Source: Mesotaenium endlicherianum (taxonomy: Eukaryota; Streptophyta; Zygnematophyceae; Zygnematales; Mesotaeniaceae). Taken from it: a stretch of 64,000 bases of DNA. Shown here piece by piece: positions 43,626 to 55,341 of this stretch. The position numbers were made by a program, and so were the translations under genes. The notes under the pieces are model-generated. The model had not been told where the DNA came from. It did no database searches and saw only the letters and a list, made by a program, of their open reading frames with translations. How positions within the stretch are numbered: position 1 is the stretch's first letter; the number at the start of each line of letters is the position of its first letter. The stretch is taken from positions 1-64,000 of the forward strand of contig WELA01010935.1 in the NCBI GenBank assembly GCA_009602735.1, in the 5' to 3' direction.

Positions 43626-45059
43626 GGCAAGAGGGGATGGACGCCCCTGAGAGATTTTGGTGGTGAGGCGCGTGAGTGTGAAGAAGGCGCGTGAGCGTGA
43701 AGACGGCGCCACCTTGTAGTATAGGACGGGCTTGAATCACGCCGTCCACTCCAGCTTCGACCCATCTGCTCCTGGCTTGGATGTGTTACAGCCTGAGGGA
43801 AGGGAACAGCCGATAACAAAAGTGCAACTTAGATCAACCTGTAAAAAAAGCAAATGCAGCCGTTGGAGGCAAGGAGCAACTACCGCTTGCTGACGAGGTG
43901 TACCTATGCCTATGCCCTCCAGCCGCCCCTCCGCCCATCTTCACATGCCCGCATAACAAGAGGGTGCAGGCTTGGTTGCTGCAAGTGCATACTTGAATGT
44001 TAAAGTTGAATGGCAAAGCAAGGAGAACAATTGCTGGCGTAGCCTTAGAGCTTCTTCTAAACCCTTGAACATGCTGGAATAAGAAAGAAAATAATAGCGG
44101 AACCGTTAGGCATAGTAGCAGTAACACATGCTAGACATGACCCCACACACAATCTTTACATCATGTGAATTTGCTTCGTATGAACCTAGCAGGCCCTTGA
44201 AGAAGAGTAGGTCTTCTGAGGAATTTGAATAAAGGAGGGACAGAGAGAGATGGGGGAACTTTTCAAACTCAAAAAATAGTCGTCGATACTAGGTGCAATC
44301 AGCCACAGCCACGTGTGAGGTTTCCTGAAAATACACAAAGGAATAATGTGGGACATAGTAAGCACAACGTTCGAGATCAACAACACAGAGAGGACGTGAA
44401 TGAATAACATGTAGCCACCTACTCCTGCAAGCAACTGGTATCAGACAAAATTCAAGGTTCCATGGAAGAAACCCTATCACAGTGTACAAAGAGGAATGCA
44501 AGGCAGCAAGGAAGTAAACGCAAAAGTAAGAAAACTTACACCAAATTGCAGGTGCAATATGCAAAAAAGTCTTTTAAGTAGGCTCCCCAAAATTTGCCAA
44601 AAGGGTTGTAGCCTGTAAGATGTGCAGCAACTCAAGGAGATGCACGTTCAAGAGTTCGAGGCAAAAATTGAAATGGCTGGTGACCAAAATATTGATGAAA
44701 AGGCAAGTGAATTTTTTTTAGTTCCCTGCTTTGCTCTGTAAACTTGTCAAGATGCACTTGGTACTTTGAATTGCGTCAATCGAGGATGTATGCAAAGTCA
44801 CGAGTGAAAGAGAGCGTGCGGTGGCGGACGTGAAGGTGTCGAAATGTTGCTGGGCGGCGCGCACGAGTGAAAAGTTTATCATACGCTTACTACGAGCGTA
44901 CCGACGCAGTACGCTTATATAAGCGTACAAAAGTTGGCCAATACGGCTTACGATGTAACCTTGCGCTGAAGGTCATTGTTTCAACAAGAAGGACGAGGTG
45001 CATCAGGCAATAGCAATAGGTACGAGGAAATTGTAGAAAGTGGCTTACACGAAGGGGAA
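43626..45059. other. No gene; 20-bp perfect palindrome at 44909-44928
   Basis: Only short, unsupported ORFs. GTACGCTTATATAAGCGTAC (44909-44928) is a perfect palindrome surrounded by further TACGCTT/AAGCGTA copies (44881-44900). Confidence 0.5.
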
Positions 45060-47265
45060 AGTCGACCAACTGATTGGGAGAGCTGGGAGAGACTGCCAAG
45101 TTGAGGTGAAGATGCTGAAGGAGGACTTGAAGATGTATTAAGGAAAGGTGGAAAGAGTGTTGGCAAAACACAAGGGCTATGGATCAAACAAGAGTCCGTT
45201 AGAGTCATTGCCGGGCTAGAGTCGCTTTATGCAGATGCCTTTGGAGCCATTTCATCTGATCGCACGAGGTGTCACACAGACCTTGGCGGAGGATACATTG
45301 GGAACGGGGGCAGATTGTGCTTGGACGACTTTCAAGAGGGAGGTGATGAAGGTATGGCAGACATGGCAAGCGTGAACAGAGGCCACAACAAAGTGAAGCA
45401 CCCTGTGGACAATCATGGCAGCAAGTTGGGGATGACATTTATGTCCCTAGCCCCCTTCATGCCTGCCTTGTTACGCCCGTTCTGTCATCCGAGGGTGCAC
45501 TTGCTTCACACACTCCAAAAGAACTTCAGCACAACCAACTTCAAGAAGAAGCTGAAAGCATTGAGGTATTGGGTCAAGCCTTGCGACCTCATACAATTGT
45601 GCTTTGTTGGCTTCATCAGCAAGGGGGATGGGGATGAGATATTAACTAGCAGATGAGTACCATTGAGACTATGTAGCAGAGTTCCTAATGCGGAGGCCAA
45701 TACTGAGAATAAAACCAGAGAGAAGCTAAATGGCGCAACTCATAACATGCATTCTCTGCTGCATTACGGCTCATCCGTGAAGCACAACGGCCCTATGGTG
45801 CACATGTGGGGCCATTCTTTTTAAGAGCCACCACAAGTATGTGAAGACCAATGTGTCGACTCTCAATAATAGGCACAATCAGGTTTGATCGCTGTGGCTG
45901 CTAAAGAGGACCCTCGAGAGGGTGTGCATGCTGAACGTATTCAGGGGCCGCATTTTCAGAGTCGGAGGACACATGAACAATTGCCCTCGACCGGTGGAGG
46001 CTATGAGAGCCAATACTTCCATGACAAGATTCAGTGCTGTAAGACCGCTTGAGGGGGAAGACGACTCACACCTAGTGAAAAACAGCGAGGCAAGCGGACT
46101 TAGGGAGGTTTTACAGGGGACTGACTGGTGGGAGACAAGGTCATGCTCTACCACGGGAACTTGGCTAGCAAGTAAGCTTGCATACCTACCTTCTTCATGG
46201 TGCAACTTCTCGTCGCATGGAAACTCACAGCTCTGGCCGTTGTGTATGTAATGATGCAAGCTACACGTATCTTGTGACACACAAATTGGTCCTCAATCAA
46301 AACTCCAAATTCTAAAACTGAAGCCCTGACCTTAAATCGTGAAGCATGCAAGGGTGGAGATGGATGTTTCTCATGCGAGTTCCCTCGTTCTAATTGCAAT
46401 CGTGCACCTGCAAAAGGCAAGGCCAGTCCTATGCCTGCATGAGCTTGGATGAGATAGGAGTTACGCAAAAGGAATTGAAAGAGCCGTATCGCTCGCTCCT
46501 GGGGTTTAGCGAAGAGGTTATAGGCAACAATGAGAAGGAGGACGGGAGCCACCAGATTGTTTGAGCCATCAAGTGGATCCATAAGAAGAATCACATATGC
46601 AAGACGGTTTCCAAGGGCGGGCCCAAAGAGACCTTCCAAGTTGAAAATCACGTGTCAGTGGCCGCCAAAAAATTCGCCAGAGGAGACGCAAGAAAGAACG
46701 GACAGGTGTGGATTGCCAAAGTAATGAGCTTCTTCGTGCACAAATGAACCTTATACCCTATCCCGTGGACAAAAAAAATCAATCAAGGGGAACTATAGAG
46801 TATGTATGCACTTTGGTGAGGCCGCTGAAGCGTGAAAAATCGGGAGAGAAGTGGATGGTCGACAAGTTCACAATGCATTCGATCTTTGAGCTCTTGGACA
46901 CAGATGTCGTCATTCGAGCGTTGCAAATCATTGCAACGATACGAGTGGAAAGGTACTGCTGGGAGATGGAGGTTCTACCCAAGTATGTCGTCAAAGATTA
47001 TAAGAAGGATAGCGGCCGAGACGTGAACTGGGAGATGGAGTCAGCAATGATAGGTTGTGGCGTGTGGAGAGTGTTCAAGGCGCACAATGAGAAAGTGGGT
47101 AATGCCCGGTACTCGCTTACAGGCAAGTGCACGGAGCCAGTGTGTGCCGTAGACAATAGGTGTAGACAGGAGTCTAGACACAATGACGACGTGTGCGAGA
47201 ATTTTTTTCTCAACCAGTTCCACAATCGCGCATCTGTGTTGAGCCGCATCACGGATAAACCTTGA
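45060..47265 (+). pseudogene. Degenerate tnp2-like transposase relic
   Basis: Protein-like blocks occur in shifting frames: CLDDFQEGGDEGMADMAS (45315-), LAPFMPALLRPFCHP, LRYWVKPCDLIQL, THNMHSLLHYGSSVKHNGP then MVHMWGHSF and ESHHKYVKTNVSTLNNRHNQ (45745-45885). The series 'HxxxHY...GP...W...FExxHxyxK' is typical of CACTA/tnp2-like transposases. Later blocks are ELKEPYRSLLGFSEEV and GQVWIAKVMSFFVH (about 46700), and an open frame 46708-47265 ends with SRITDKP. Family assignment rests on motif recall and is uncertain. The multiple stops are clear. Confidence 0.4.
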
Positions 47266-47721
47266 TTTAGGCGAGTAGGTTTCTCTCGAGGTAGCGAAGA
47301 GTAGTGATAGTTTAGGCACCCTTTGCGGTTGTGTACGTACATACAATAAAAGTAAGACATAAATTGCTCTCAAAGCAACAAGAAAGGTTGCCTTGAGACA
47401 TGGACGTGCAAGTCGCTTGACGTAGAAAGAGGTAGGGTACCAGAGCATGGGGTACCGCATTTCAACTTCTGTATACTATTTTCATGCAAATAATCTTCCA
47501 ATTTTCTACAAGTGCTGCTGTTGGTACTATTTGCACTGCACATCTGCAGGGCATAAAGGCTATAAATGCAGCTGTGCAAGACTAAAACATAGTTCCATAT
47601 GCATATGTCCAATAACATATGACGCTACTCACAATTGGTGCCACATCATAACAACAGCGCGCATGTGCACAGGAGATGAATATAATGTATACATTCACAA
47701 ATTTTGCAAGGGATTTGCATA

Positions 47722-48210
47722 TGTTGTAAATCCTTTGCATCCATCTCTTCTTCTTATCGCACTTTCGCTGAGCTGGTCACACAGAAAACTTCTTCTCTCT
47801 TCAAGTCACACAGACTTAGCTGGTCACACTGACAGCTTCCTTTAGTCACATAGACAAGGCCACAGACACCTGAAGCAGATCAAGCACTTAGCATAGATCT
47901 TGCACACACACTTCCTCGGAGACTCTTCTTCTTTCTAATACTCAAAATTTCACCATGCAATGTCTCCTACATTGCTTATATTCACTTGGCGATTACTCAC
48001 CTAACACTATCACATCGACAATCTTGATCACACTCTATCCCTAACAAGCCTACACGTGTTACCTCGTCAACAGAGCCCTGTGATTATCAAATCGACAGTC
48101 CACCCACTTTGACTATTTGCAGGTCTACTCAATGCAGGAACTCACACACATGCAACAAGCACACAAAACCGACATAAAGCAAATAGAGTCAGGAATGCCT
48201 ATTCAAAATA
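47722..48210 (-). repeat. Copia LTR, minus strand, with 7 bp of adjoining internal sequence
   Basis: Aligns along 489 bp with the copia 5' LTR at 30902-31380, ending TTTACAACA at 47722. The bases beyond 48210 (TAGAGGG on the minus strand) resemble the polypurine tract of the family, and no 5-bp duplication is found, so this is a remnant 3' end and not a clean solo LTR. Confidence 0.8.
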
Positions 48211-49549
48211 CCCTCTAATACGGTTTCGTCACTATGATTCAAAGCAAAATTTCCTGCTGCGTGTGCTGCACCCTCGCTAGCCCTCTCTGATGCCCACACA
48301 GCTGCGTGCTGTTCCCGTAGCTGTGCCTGTAGTTCTAATCAGCTAGTCTTTGGGTTGCCTGTTGCACTTTTAAAGCATCCTTGCGCGCTGCTTGTGAGAC
48401 TTCTATTTGCGCATGCCTGAGATCTTACTCTTACTGCTTGTCGGCGCACCTCATGTGCTGCTAAGTGACTAAGGCGTGCTCTCTAATCACTCTCTTCAAT
48501 ATGTCTTGCCCACTCTTGTTCTCTGCGCAATGCTGCTTCAGCCGCTAATTCTCCTTAAGAGGCATGAAGAAGGTGCAGTGTATACCTCATCCATTCTCCA
48601 CACTCAATGCATTGTACTTTCTCGTTCTGATGTGGTGCTTTACCACAGCCCAATATCCTTGGCATTGCCACAACAAACCCTGTCCTCTTAGTTCAGTGTA
48701 GCCCTCATGCATTGACCCAAAGACTACAATTTTACTCGTGAACAACACGCCTCAGCTGTGTTCTCCTTGGTGAAGGCTAGACTATTGTTGTGTTCTCCTC
48801 ATACAAGCCATTTACTTCTTGCCTTCGAAAAGGTGCGGTTGTTTCAATATTACTGAGGCATTGTTCGGGAGTTGCGGCAAACGCACGCACGACGCACGCA
48901 ACTAAACACGCCTAGAGCGCACAAAATAGCACCAAAGAAACACACAATTCGGCCAACACAAAGGGCCGGATCGAGATACTTGTATACTACCAAACAAGTG
49001 GTCTAAAGAAACTTGAACTACACACAACTAACAACGCAACACAACTGATCACAAACCCGGCCCAAATAGTTGGGCCGGATAATAACACATGTGCACACAA
49101 GGATAATAACACGAGGAATCACTCGTTAACCACCCAAGTACAAAAACGTCCTAGGAGATATGACTTTGAAGCTGCTCGCTCTCACAAGAAGCGCAAACAA
49201 GCTTCACTCACAGAAGTGCTTACCTCGTGAAGGACCCTAGCGGATCCCGCCCTCGCGGGTGGCTCCACCCGCCTCAAGCTTCTAACCCTTGGTGGCTATA
49301 GTTAGCTTTGTATGTAAACAAGCGAAGGCAAAGTAGAACTACCTAGAACAAGGACATATGAACCTATCATATTGAGCAAACTATTTGTGGAATGCTATGT
49401 TATGGCCGCGAGAAAGAATGTGGCGTTAGCAACTATATGTGAGTGGGGGCGTGCCCTACAAGCAACCTACACATAAAAAGTGTGGAAAGCGAGAGTACAC
49501 AAACACACAAACCATGAACATTTAGTCACCTAGAAACAAGTATCATCTC
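48211..49549. other. Mostly non-coding; coiled-coil relic on the minus strand near 48500-48230
   Basis: In two minus-strand frames the sequence reads EVSQAARKDALKVQQATQRL and LELQAQLREQHAAVWASE, heptad-like and Ala/Gln-rich. It may be a piece of a gag or of a gene captured upstream of the LTR. Nothing is recognised in the rest. Confidence 0.3.
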
Positions 49550-50090
49550 ACTCGTGAAAACAAACATACAAAGCGAACACCGAAATGGTGTTAGCTCGCG
49601 GTCTAAGTAGCGTGCTCTCGAATGCCTAGTGCCTAGAAAACATAGTCAAACTCTAAGAACTACGATGAACACGTCATCGCGTCATCTCACACAAATGGGA
49701 AATAAAATAAATATGAAAAAGGGGCAAAGCTAGCGGTTGACACGAACACGAACACGTACGACTAATGATCAGGTCAAAAAGAACCTGACACCCCAATGTT
49801 CCTTACTCTCCCTAACCCCTAGAAATCCTTGGGCGTACCCATGGGGATTGCCTATCGTACGGTGATGATCTAGCCATGGACAATGGGGAATCCCACTAGG
49901 TACCCGCGTTGACCCTTCAGGCAAGCGAGGGTAAGGGTCGACCTTCACACAAGTGGGCGGCAACACCATGTGTGAAGTTAAAAGAGTGCGCGTGATTTGG
50001 GAGGGAGCCTCACAACTGCTCAATAGCAGAACCTCGTGAGCAGATCAAGGGTCCCAGTGTTCACCACCAATGCACATAGACTAGACCAAC
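49550..50090 (-). repeat. Dispersed repeat R, copy 2
   Basis: Reverse complement of copy 1 at 36107-36635 with moderate divergence. It begins directly where the gypsy-3 integrase frame stops (50081), which suggests either an LTR of another family or a recombination point. Confidence 0.65.
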
Positions 50091-50827
50091 GCTTGACTGG
50101 TGTTGGTATTACCATGATGACCCAAATAAGGAAAGTAATGCGCTTTCCGTAGTAGCACACTTTTCACTTGGCCTTTTGGGATCACAATGTGCTCATTGTG
50201 CCACCAAAAACCTTGGTCAAATGTATAGTTTGAGCAGTCATTTCTTTTGTCCATACTGTTCATCATTACGGCTACACCGTTCAAGCCAATATACAGGAGA
50301 TCTAGGAAAAATTGATCTTTGAGATAACTTTCGTAAAACAGTGGATCAAGCGAATCTGAGTTATGCATGCTATCCAAACAGGGTGTGCCCGCATCACCAG
50401 GCGGTTGTGCTCCAGATGTCTGGGGGCGTACAGCAAAGTTGAGGGTGGCCGCCTTCGAAGATTGACCATTTTGTTCTTTAATGCCCGCAACTATCCCCAG
50501 CAGCAAGTGACGCTGAGGAATTTGTCTTAGATGGTCCGTAACATTGTTGCGACCAGGGCCATACGCCCAATTAAAGAGCAAGAACTCAGACCATCTCGTC
50601 TGTCGCCTTCACAACGTTGGCTAAATTTGAAAGAAGGTCTTTGGGCAGTGATCCGTAACCACTGTCAAACCCTTGCAGCCTTCCAAATAACATCGCCAAA
50701 TTTTTAAAGCGTATATGACTGCCCTGAGCTCTTGCTCTGTTGAAGAGTACTTTTGTTTAGCAGGAGTCCGCTTATGACTTTCAAAACTAATAGGCTTGTC
50801 TGTTTGCAACAGGAAAGCCCTATTCAA
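50090..50827 (-). pseudogene. gypsy-3 RNase H end and integrase N-terminus
   Basis: ISFESHKRTPAKQKYSSTEQELRAVIYALKIW and VVTDHCPK (50827-50621) are RNase H. After a short break YGPGRNNVTDHLRQIPQR is the RNase H-integrase linker. VIPKGQVKSVLLRKAHYFPYLGHHG is the integrase entry with the HH pair of the zinc finger, and the sequence stops before the CC pair. (Motifs are given in pieces as they occur along the frame.). Confidence 0.75.
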
Positions 50828-51148
50828 ACTCCAGACGTATCCCCAACCACCTCGTAAGGCAAGACGGGATCGGCGAATGAGTGAACTGGCGCGTGAAAGA
50901 GGGCATACAAAATGCGCTCAAACGCAAGGTGTGTGGTTTCATTCCAAATGAACGGCACAATTTACTTGGTCAGATTAGTGAGTGGCGCGGCCATAACAAA
51001 ATAACCTTGCATAAACTTACAAAAGTAACTCTGCGAATCCAAGACATGAACAAACTGTATGTACATCGTACGGGGCTGGCCAATTCGCAACATACGCAAT
51101 CTTGGCTAGGTCGGGGCGCACCCCTTTCAAATCCACTATATGTCCGAG

Positions 51149-51749
51149 TTACAACAGTTCCTCCGTTGGGAAGGAACACTTTTTGAGCTTACCAGACAGC
51201 AGTTGCTCACGGAGGATTTGCAACACCAACTCAAGGTGCTTGTAATGCTCGACCTCTGACTTAGAATACACAAGGATATTGTCAAGGTAATCCTGAACAA
51301 ACTTACCCAAGTACGGTCTAACCACGTCATTCATTATGCTTTTAATGTCGTCGTTGCATTGGTAAGTCCAAAACTTAGGACTTGTATTGGAAGTGACTAA
51401 TAAGCGTCCGAAACGCTGTCTTAGGAACGTCCTCTGGTATGATTCAAATTTGATGATAGCCTTGGGCTAGTGAGAAGAACACGTATGCCCCTTGCAACTT
51501 ATCAAACAAATCATCAATGCGAGGCAATGAATAGCGGTTCTTAACCGTGATATTGTTCAACGCATGATAATGAAGGCACATACGCAAGGTCCCATCTTTC
51601 TTTTGCACAAAGAGAATGGATGCCCTAAATGGAGACAAGCTCCGCTCAATCCATCCTTTCGCTAGCAAGTCAATTATTTGGTCGTTCATATCCTGTAGCT
51701 CCAACGAGCTTAAGCAATATATTGGCCGCCAAGTCGGTTGAGCATCCAA
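51149..51749 (-). pseudogene. gypsy-3 reverse transcriptase
   Basis: [39 protein letters not shown] and SLAQGYHQI (51749-51444) are followed after a frame change by VQDYLDNILVYSK (51334-51149), where the catalytic DD reads DN, and a thumb-like end (QLLSGKLKKCSF). The element cannot be active. Confidence 0.8.
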
Positions 51750-52004
51750 AACAAGAGGAATTGCATGCCCTAGGCGAAAAGGGCGAGCGAGTTTAGAGCT
51801 GCAAAGCGACCAGAAGTATACCCCGATTAGGTAGTAACCTGGCTAGTATATCGGTGGGAACACATACTTATGATTCTGCAATAGAGCAGGCAGTTCAGCT
51901 GTTAGGGTTGCCTCATAATCAGAGATTTATAACATGGGCTCTTTCGTAAAGAGCTTAGCGGAAAACTTTGAGGGTGTTTGTCTCAGTAATCCATAGAAAA
52001 CATG

Positions 52005-52300
52005 CTAACCTTGTTTCGCCAAGCGCCGAGCTTGCATAATGGATAAAAGAAGAGTTCGCTTAGGACGCTCCAAATCATGCATAAGAGAGTGAAGAGTTAT
52101 CTTATGACCTCCTTTGCAAAAAACGCATGTGTGTTGACCATAGTCTAACAAAGCTCTTGTTTGCATGAGCCAAGTGTTACCCAAAATTGTGTCAACACCA
52201 ATGGGCAAGTTTGTGACAAAGAACTTTTTGTTGCCATGCTATGATTGCACCTTAAGCAGTAGATTGATTTTTCTTGTTATGTTGGCTAAAGAACCATCGC
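52005..52300 (-). pseudogene. gypsy-3 protease, C-terminal half
   Basis: VEQLRLGDGSLANITRKINL then LPIGVDTILGNTWLMQTRAL and CKGGHKITL match the flap-to-C-terminus of gypsy proteases (GxDxILGxxWL). The N-terminal DTGA part is not recognisable; it may be in the decayed stretch before piggyBac B. Confidence 0.6.
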
Positions 52301-52808
52301 CAAGGCGGAGTTGTTCAACCTTGTAACGATCCGTCACGTGGCCGAATGCGGCGCATGCGACACGTCGCGTGGAGCGATAGCAGTGTCAGTTTGAATTGTA
52401 CAAGTACAATTGGCGCGCAATCAAAGTACATCGAGTTACCTTTTTGTTTGTATCGCTACAAACCTTCCCTACAGGGACCAACTTCATTTTGAGCTCAAGA
52501 CGTGCACTAACACTAGGTATACTGAGAAATCAATATTAGTTCCAAAACCAAATTTAACACCACTACTACCCAATTTTCTGCGCCCTTATTTTTTAAGTTA
52601 TATAAGTCAGAATTAAATCATTCTAGTATTTCTACATCCGTATGGACCCAAGGAGTACGGCAAAAAATGAGTTAGGTGCGATTGGACACGTTCGCACGAA
52701 GATATGCCATTTTGCCTGCCAACAAGCAGGTGAATTTCAATCAGAATTTGTCACTTTTCTTTGCTTATCTTCACCTCACTGTACTCTCTATTGCAAACGA
52801 CAGCAGCC

Positions 52809-54890
52809 ATGGCTGCCATTCCCTCTTTGTTTACGGTGCTTCTGGTGGGTGTAGGCACAAAAATTTTAACTCCTAGCAAAATATGAGGTGAGGTGTGGGC
52901 TGCACAGGACTTCGGAGAGGAGTGTGAGAAGTTTTTTATCATGGAAGTTGTAGAGGAAGAGGATAACAAGACTAAAAAAATTAGATACAAGTGCTATTTT
53001 GCCTATCACGGAGAGTACAAAACCTGCAAAATGTTGATTTGTGCTCAAGTACAAACCTGAAGTACAAGAAGAACAGTGGGTTATGCCTACAGAGGGAGTT
53101 ATTAGGATTAGGCCAGAAGATGTGTCACAGACACAAAATTTTGTGCATCCTTTGCAACTGACACCGGACACAAACTACCCAAACTACACAAACTACACAG
53201 ACTATAGTAGAGCAGAAAGAGGCGGAAGACTCTAAACTAGATGAGGTAGAGGAGGATGAAGACCAGCCGATTAGAAGGAGGGGTAGGCCACATAAGCAAA
53301 CGGGACCTGACATGATTGTACCAGGCTCTAGAGATGAGAGAGGCAAGACAAAGGTTGTAGCAAAAGACAAGGGTGAGAAGAGATCTAAGAAGGGATATAG
53401 GACTAAGAAGGGCCTAGACTCGGAATATGAGGAACATAGCTCTGATTAAGAGCTGGAGTCCGAAGGCGAGCCCCTGCTGGACGAAGCACATAAAGAGGAG
53501 GAGGAGCTGCAAGGACCAGACTATGCTTAGAGACCCTCTGATGGAGGTGAACTGCCCGAATGGCTCAAGAAGCCTGTGAGCACCTTGACTACTGGCTTAA
53601 TAAGGGTGTGCTCTGCTCAGTTCTACCACTACAATCCATGGGTTGTGTTGTGTATGCTCGTGACCATGGACTGGTATGACTCCATATGGGAGGATACAAA
53701 TGCTTATGCGGAGCTTGAAGGAGCTAAGAATTGGTTAATTTTGAGCATTACAGAGTTAATCATGTGGCATGGCTTTGCATAGCCATGGCCCTCAATACCC
53801 TGCCCAGATATACTATGTACTGGAGGAGTGATAAGAGAAGACCTGTCCTGCTTCCAGCTTTTGGAAAATGGATGTTGAGGGACGGGTGGGTGCAAACCAA
53901 AAAGTACATGCATCTTATTGCAAATGCTGGGAGGAATGTCTTTGATAGGCAGTCTGGAGAGTATGTATTGTGGCAATGTCAGCCCTTCATCACTTTGCTC
54001 AAATAAACTTCTAAGAAGTCCTACAATCTGGGAGAGCACATGACCATTATGAGAGGTTAGCTCTGACTAGAAACAAAATGTGTCCAATTAGAGTATAATG
54101 TCCTTAAATGCCTTACAAGTTTGGAGTAGAGATCTTTACACTTGTTGATTCCATCACATACTATTGTTGGGATTTGATGGGGTATGACAAAGTCAAGAGG
54201 TCGGATAGAAACACTCAAAATGTCATGGAACTTGTGAGCACTTTGCCTAAAAATCAAACATTTAATTAGAGACTTTACTTATCCTGTGCTCATTCAGAAG
54301 TTGTCAGATCTCGGACATGGTGCAATTGGAACATGTGAAAATAAGAGAAAGCATTGTCCTAGGATTGAGTTGAAGTTAGAAGCACCCCCACGTCAAAAAG
54401 AAGTCGACTAGGGTAGTTTTGTATTAGTCATCTGTGACAGGCCTGAGCAGATTGCAGTTCTTTGACAGGATAAGAAGCATGTAAACTTCTTGTCGAATTG
54501 TAGAGGTCTAAATGTAGCACAAGTGGAGAGGAGACAAAAGGGGGGACAGAAGAAGACTATTCCTTCTCTTGAGATTGCACTTTTCTACGACCAATAGAAG
54601 AATGCAATGGACCAGTTTGACAAACTGTGCCTACGCGACAATCATTCTGCGGATATTGAGCGGGTGACTTAGAAGTGGTGCCTTTGTCTTAATTGGGGTC
54701 TTTTTGATGGTACTATTGATAGTGCTTTCATCTTGTACCAGCTAGGTTATCCTCAGAAGGACAAGTACTCTTTTGTGCTTAATTTGGTGGAGGAGATGAC
54801 ATCATCCTCGCGATAGACAGCTCAAGCCTGGGTCTAGTGGTTGTCAGTCAGGGGAGGCAGGGGAGGCAGGTGGACTGCAAGGCATTCTCC
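52809..54890 (+). pseudogene. piggyBac transposase, copy B (many stops)
   Basis: ATG at 52809 (MAAIPSLFTVLLVGVGT) corresponds to the start in copy A. The acidic N-terminus is at about 53220-53520. The body includes LPEWLKKPVSTL, WYDSIWEDTNAYAE, MALNTLPRYTMYWRSDKR, GKWMLRDGWVQTKKYMH, and later EIALFYDQ.KNAMDQFDKLC (about 54570-54630), which covers the third catalytic Asp region missing from copy A, then ADIERVT.KWCLCLNWGLF and FILYQLGYPQK. The MTIDER region is damaged. No C-terminal Cys-rich finger is seen. At least ten stops. Confidence 0.75.
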
Positions 54891-55095
54891 TAGCCATGTA
54901 GATAAAGGAGTGAGCAAACTGTGTGAATTGAATATTTAAGAAGTTTTACATGGAAGCAGCAGCTAGGAAAGCTTGGTGCCAATTTACGTTTAGGCCTGCA
55001 ATGTGGTGATGTGTTCCGACACTTGTTCTGACATTTTTCACACTACAAGGAACATCAAGCATATAGATGTTCCTCCATTGAGGCTTCCTAATGGT

Positions 55096-55341
55096 CCTAG
55101 TTTTAAAATACTCCCGTAGAGGCTCTTTTGCCCGTACCGTACGTATTGTAATACTCCGTATCCGTATAGGCCGTATCGCTCGTATGGACTGATTTACCAA
55201 TTTGTTTTTGATTTACAGTCGGTTTATAGCATCAACACTCACGTATTCCAACGTATTCTAACGTACAGTTTTGACACACCTGTTTATACATATCCGTACA
55301 GGCCGTATTCGTACATGCCCTATCCGTATTTTAAAAGTAGG
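55096..55341. mobile_element. hAT-type MITE, 246 bp, inside piggyBac B
   Basis: Perfect 8-bp duplication CTAATGGT (55088-55095 and 55342-55349). Ends are CCTAGTTTTAAAATAC and, inward from the right, CCTACTTTTAAAATAC. The interior repeats CCGTAT/TACGTATT many times, as in the MITE at 18758-19115, which shares the CCTAGTT start. No coding capacity. Confidence 0.85.

Noticed and set aside
43674-43700. Short GGCGCGTGAG direct repeat
   Set aside because: Two copies only, no context that gives it meaning.
47722-48210. Clean solo LTR with target duplication
   Set aside because: Flanking pentamers differ and bases of the polypurine tract remain, so it is a truncated element end.
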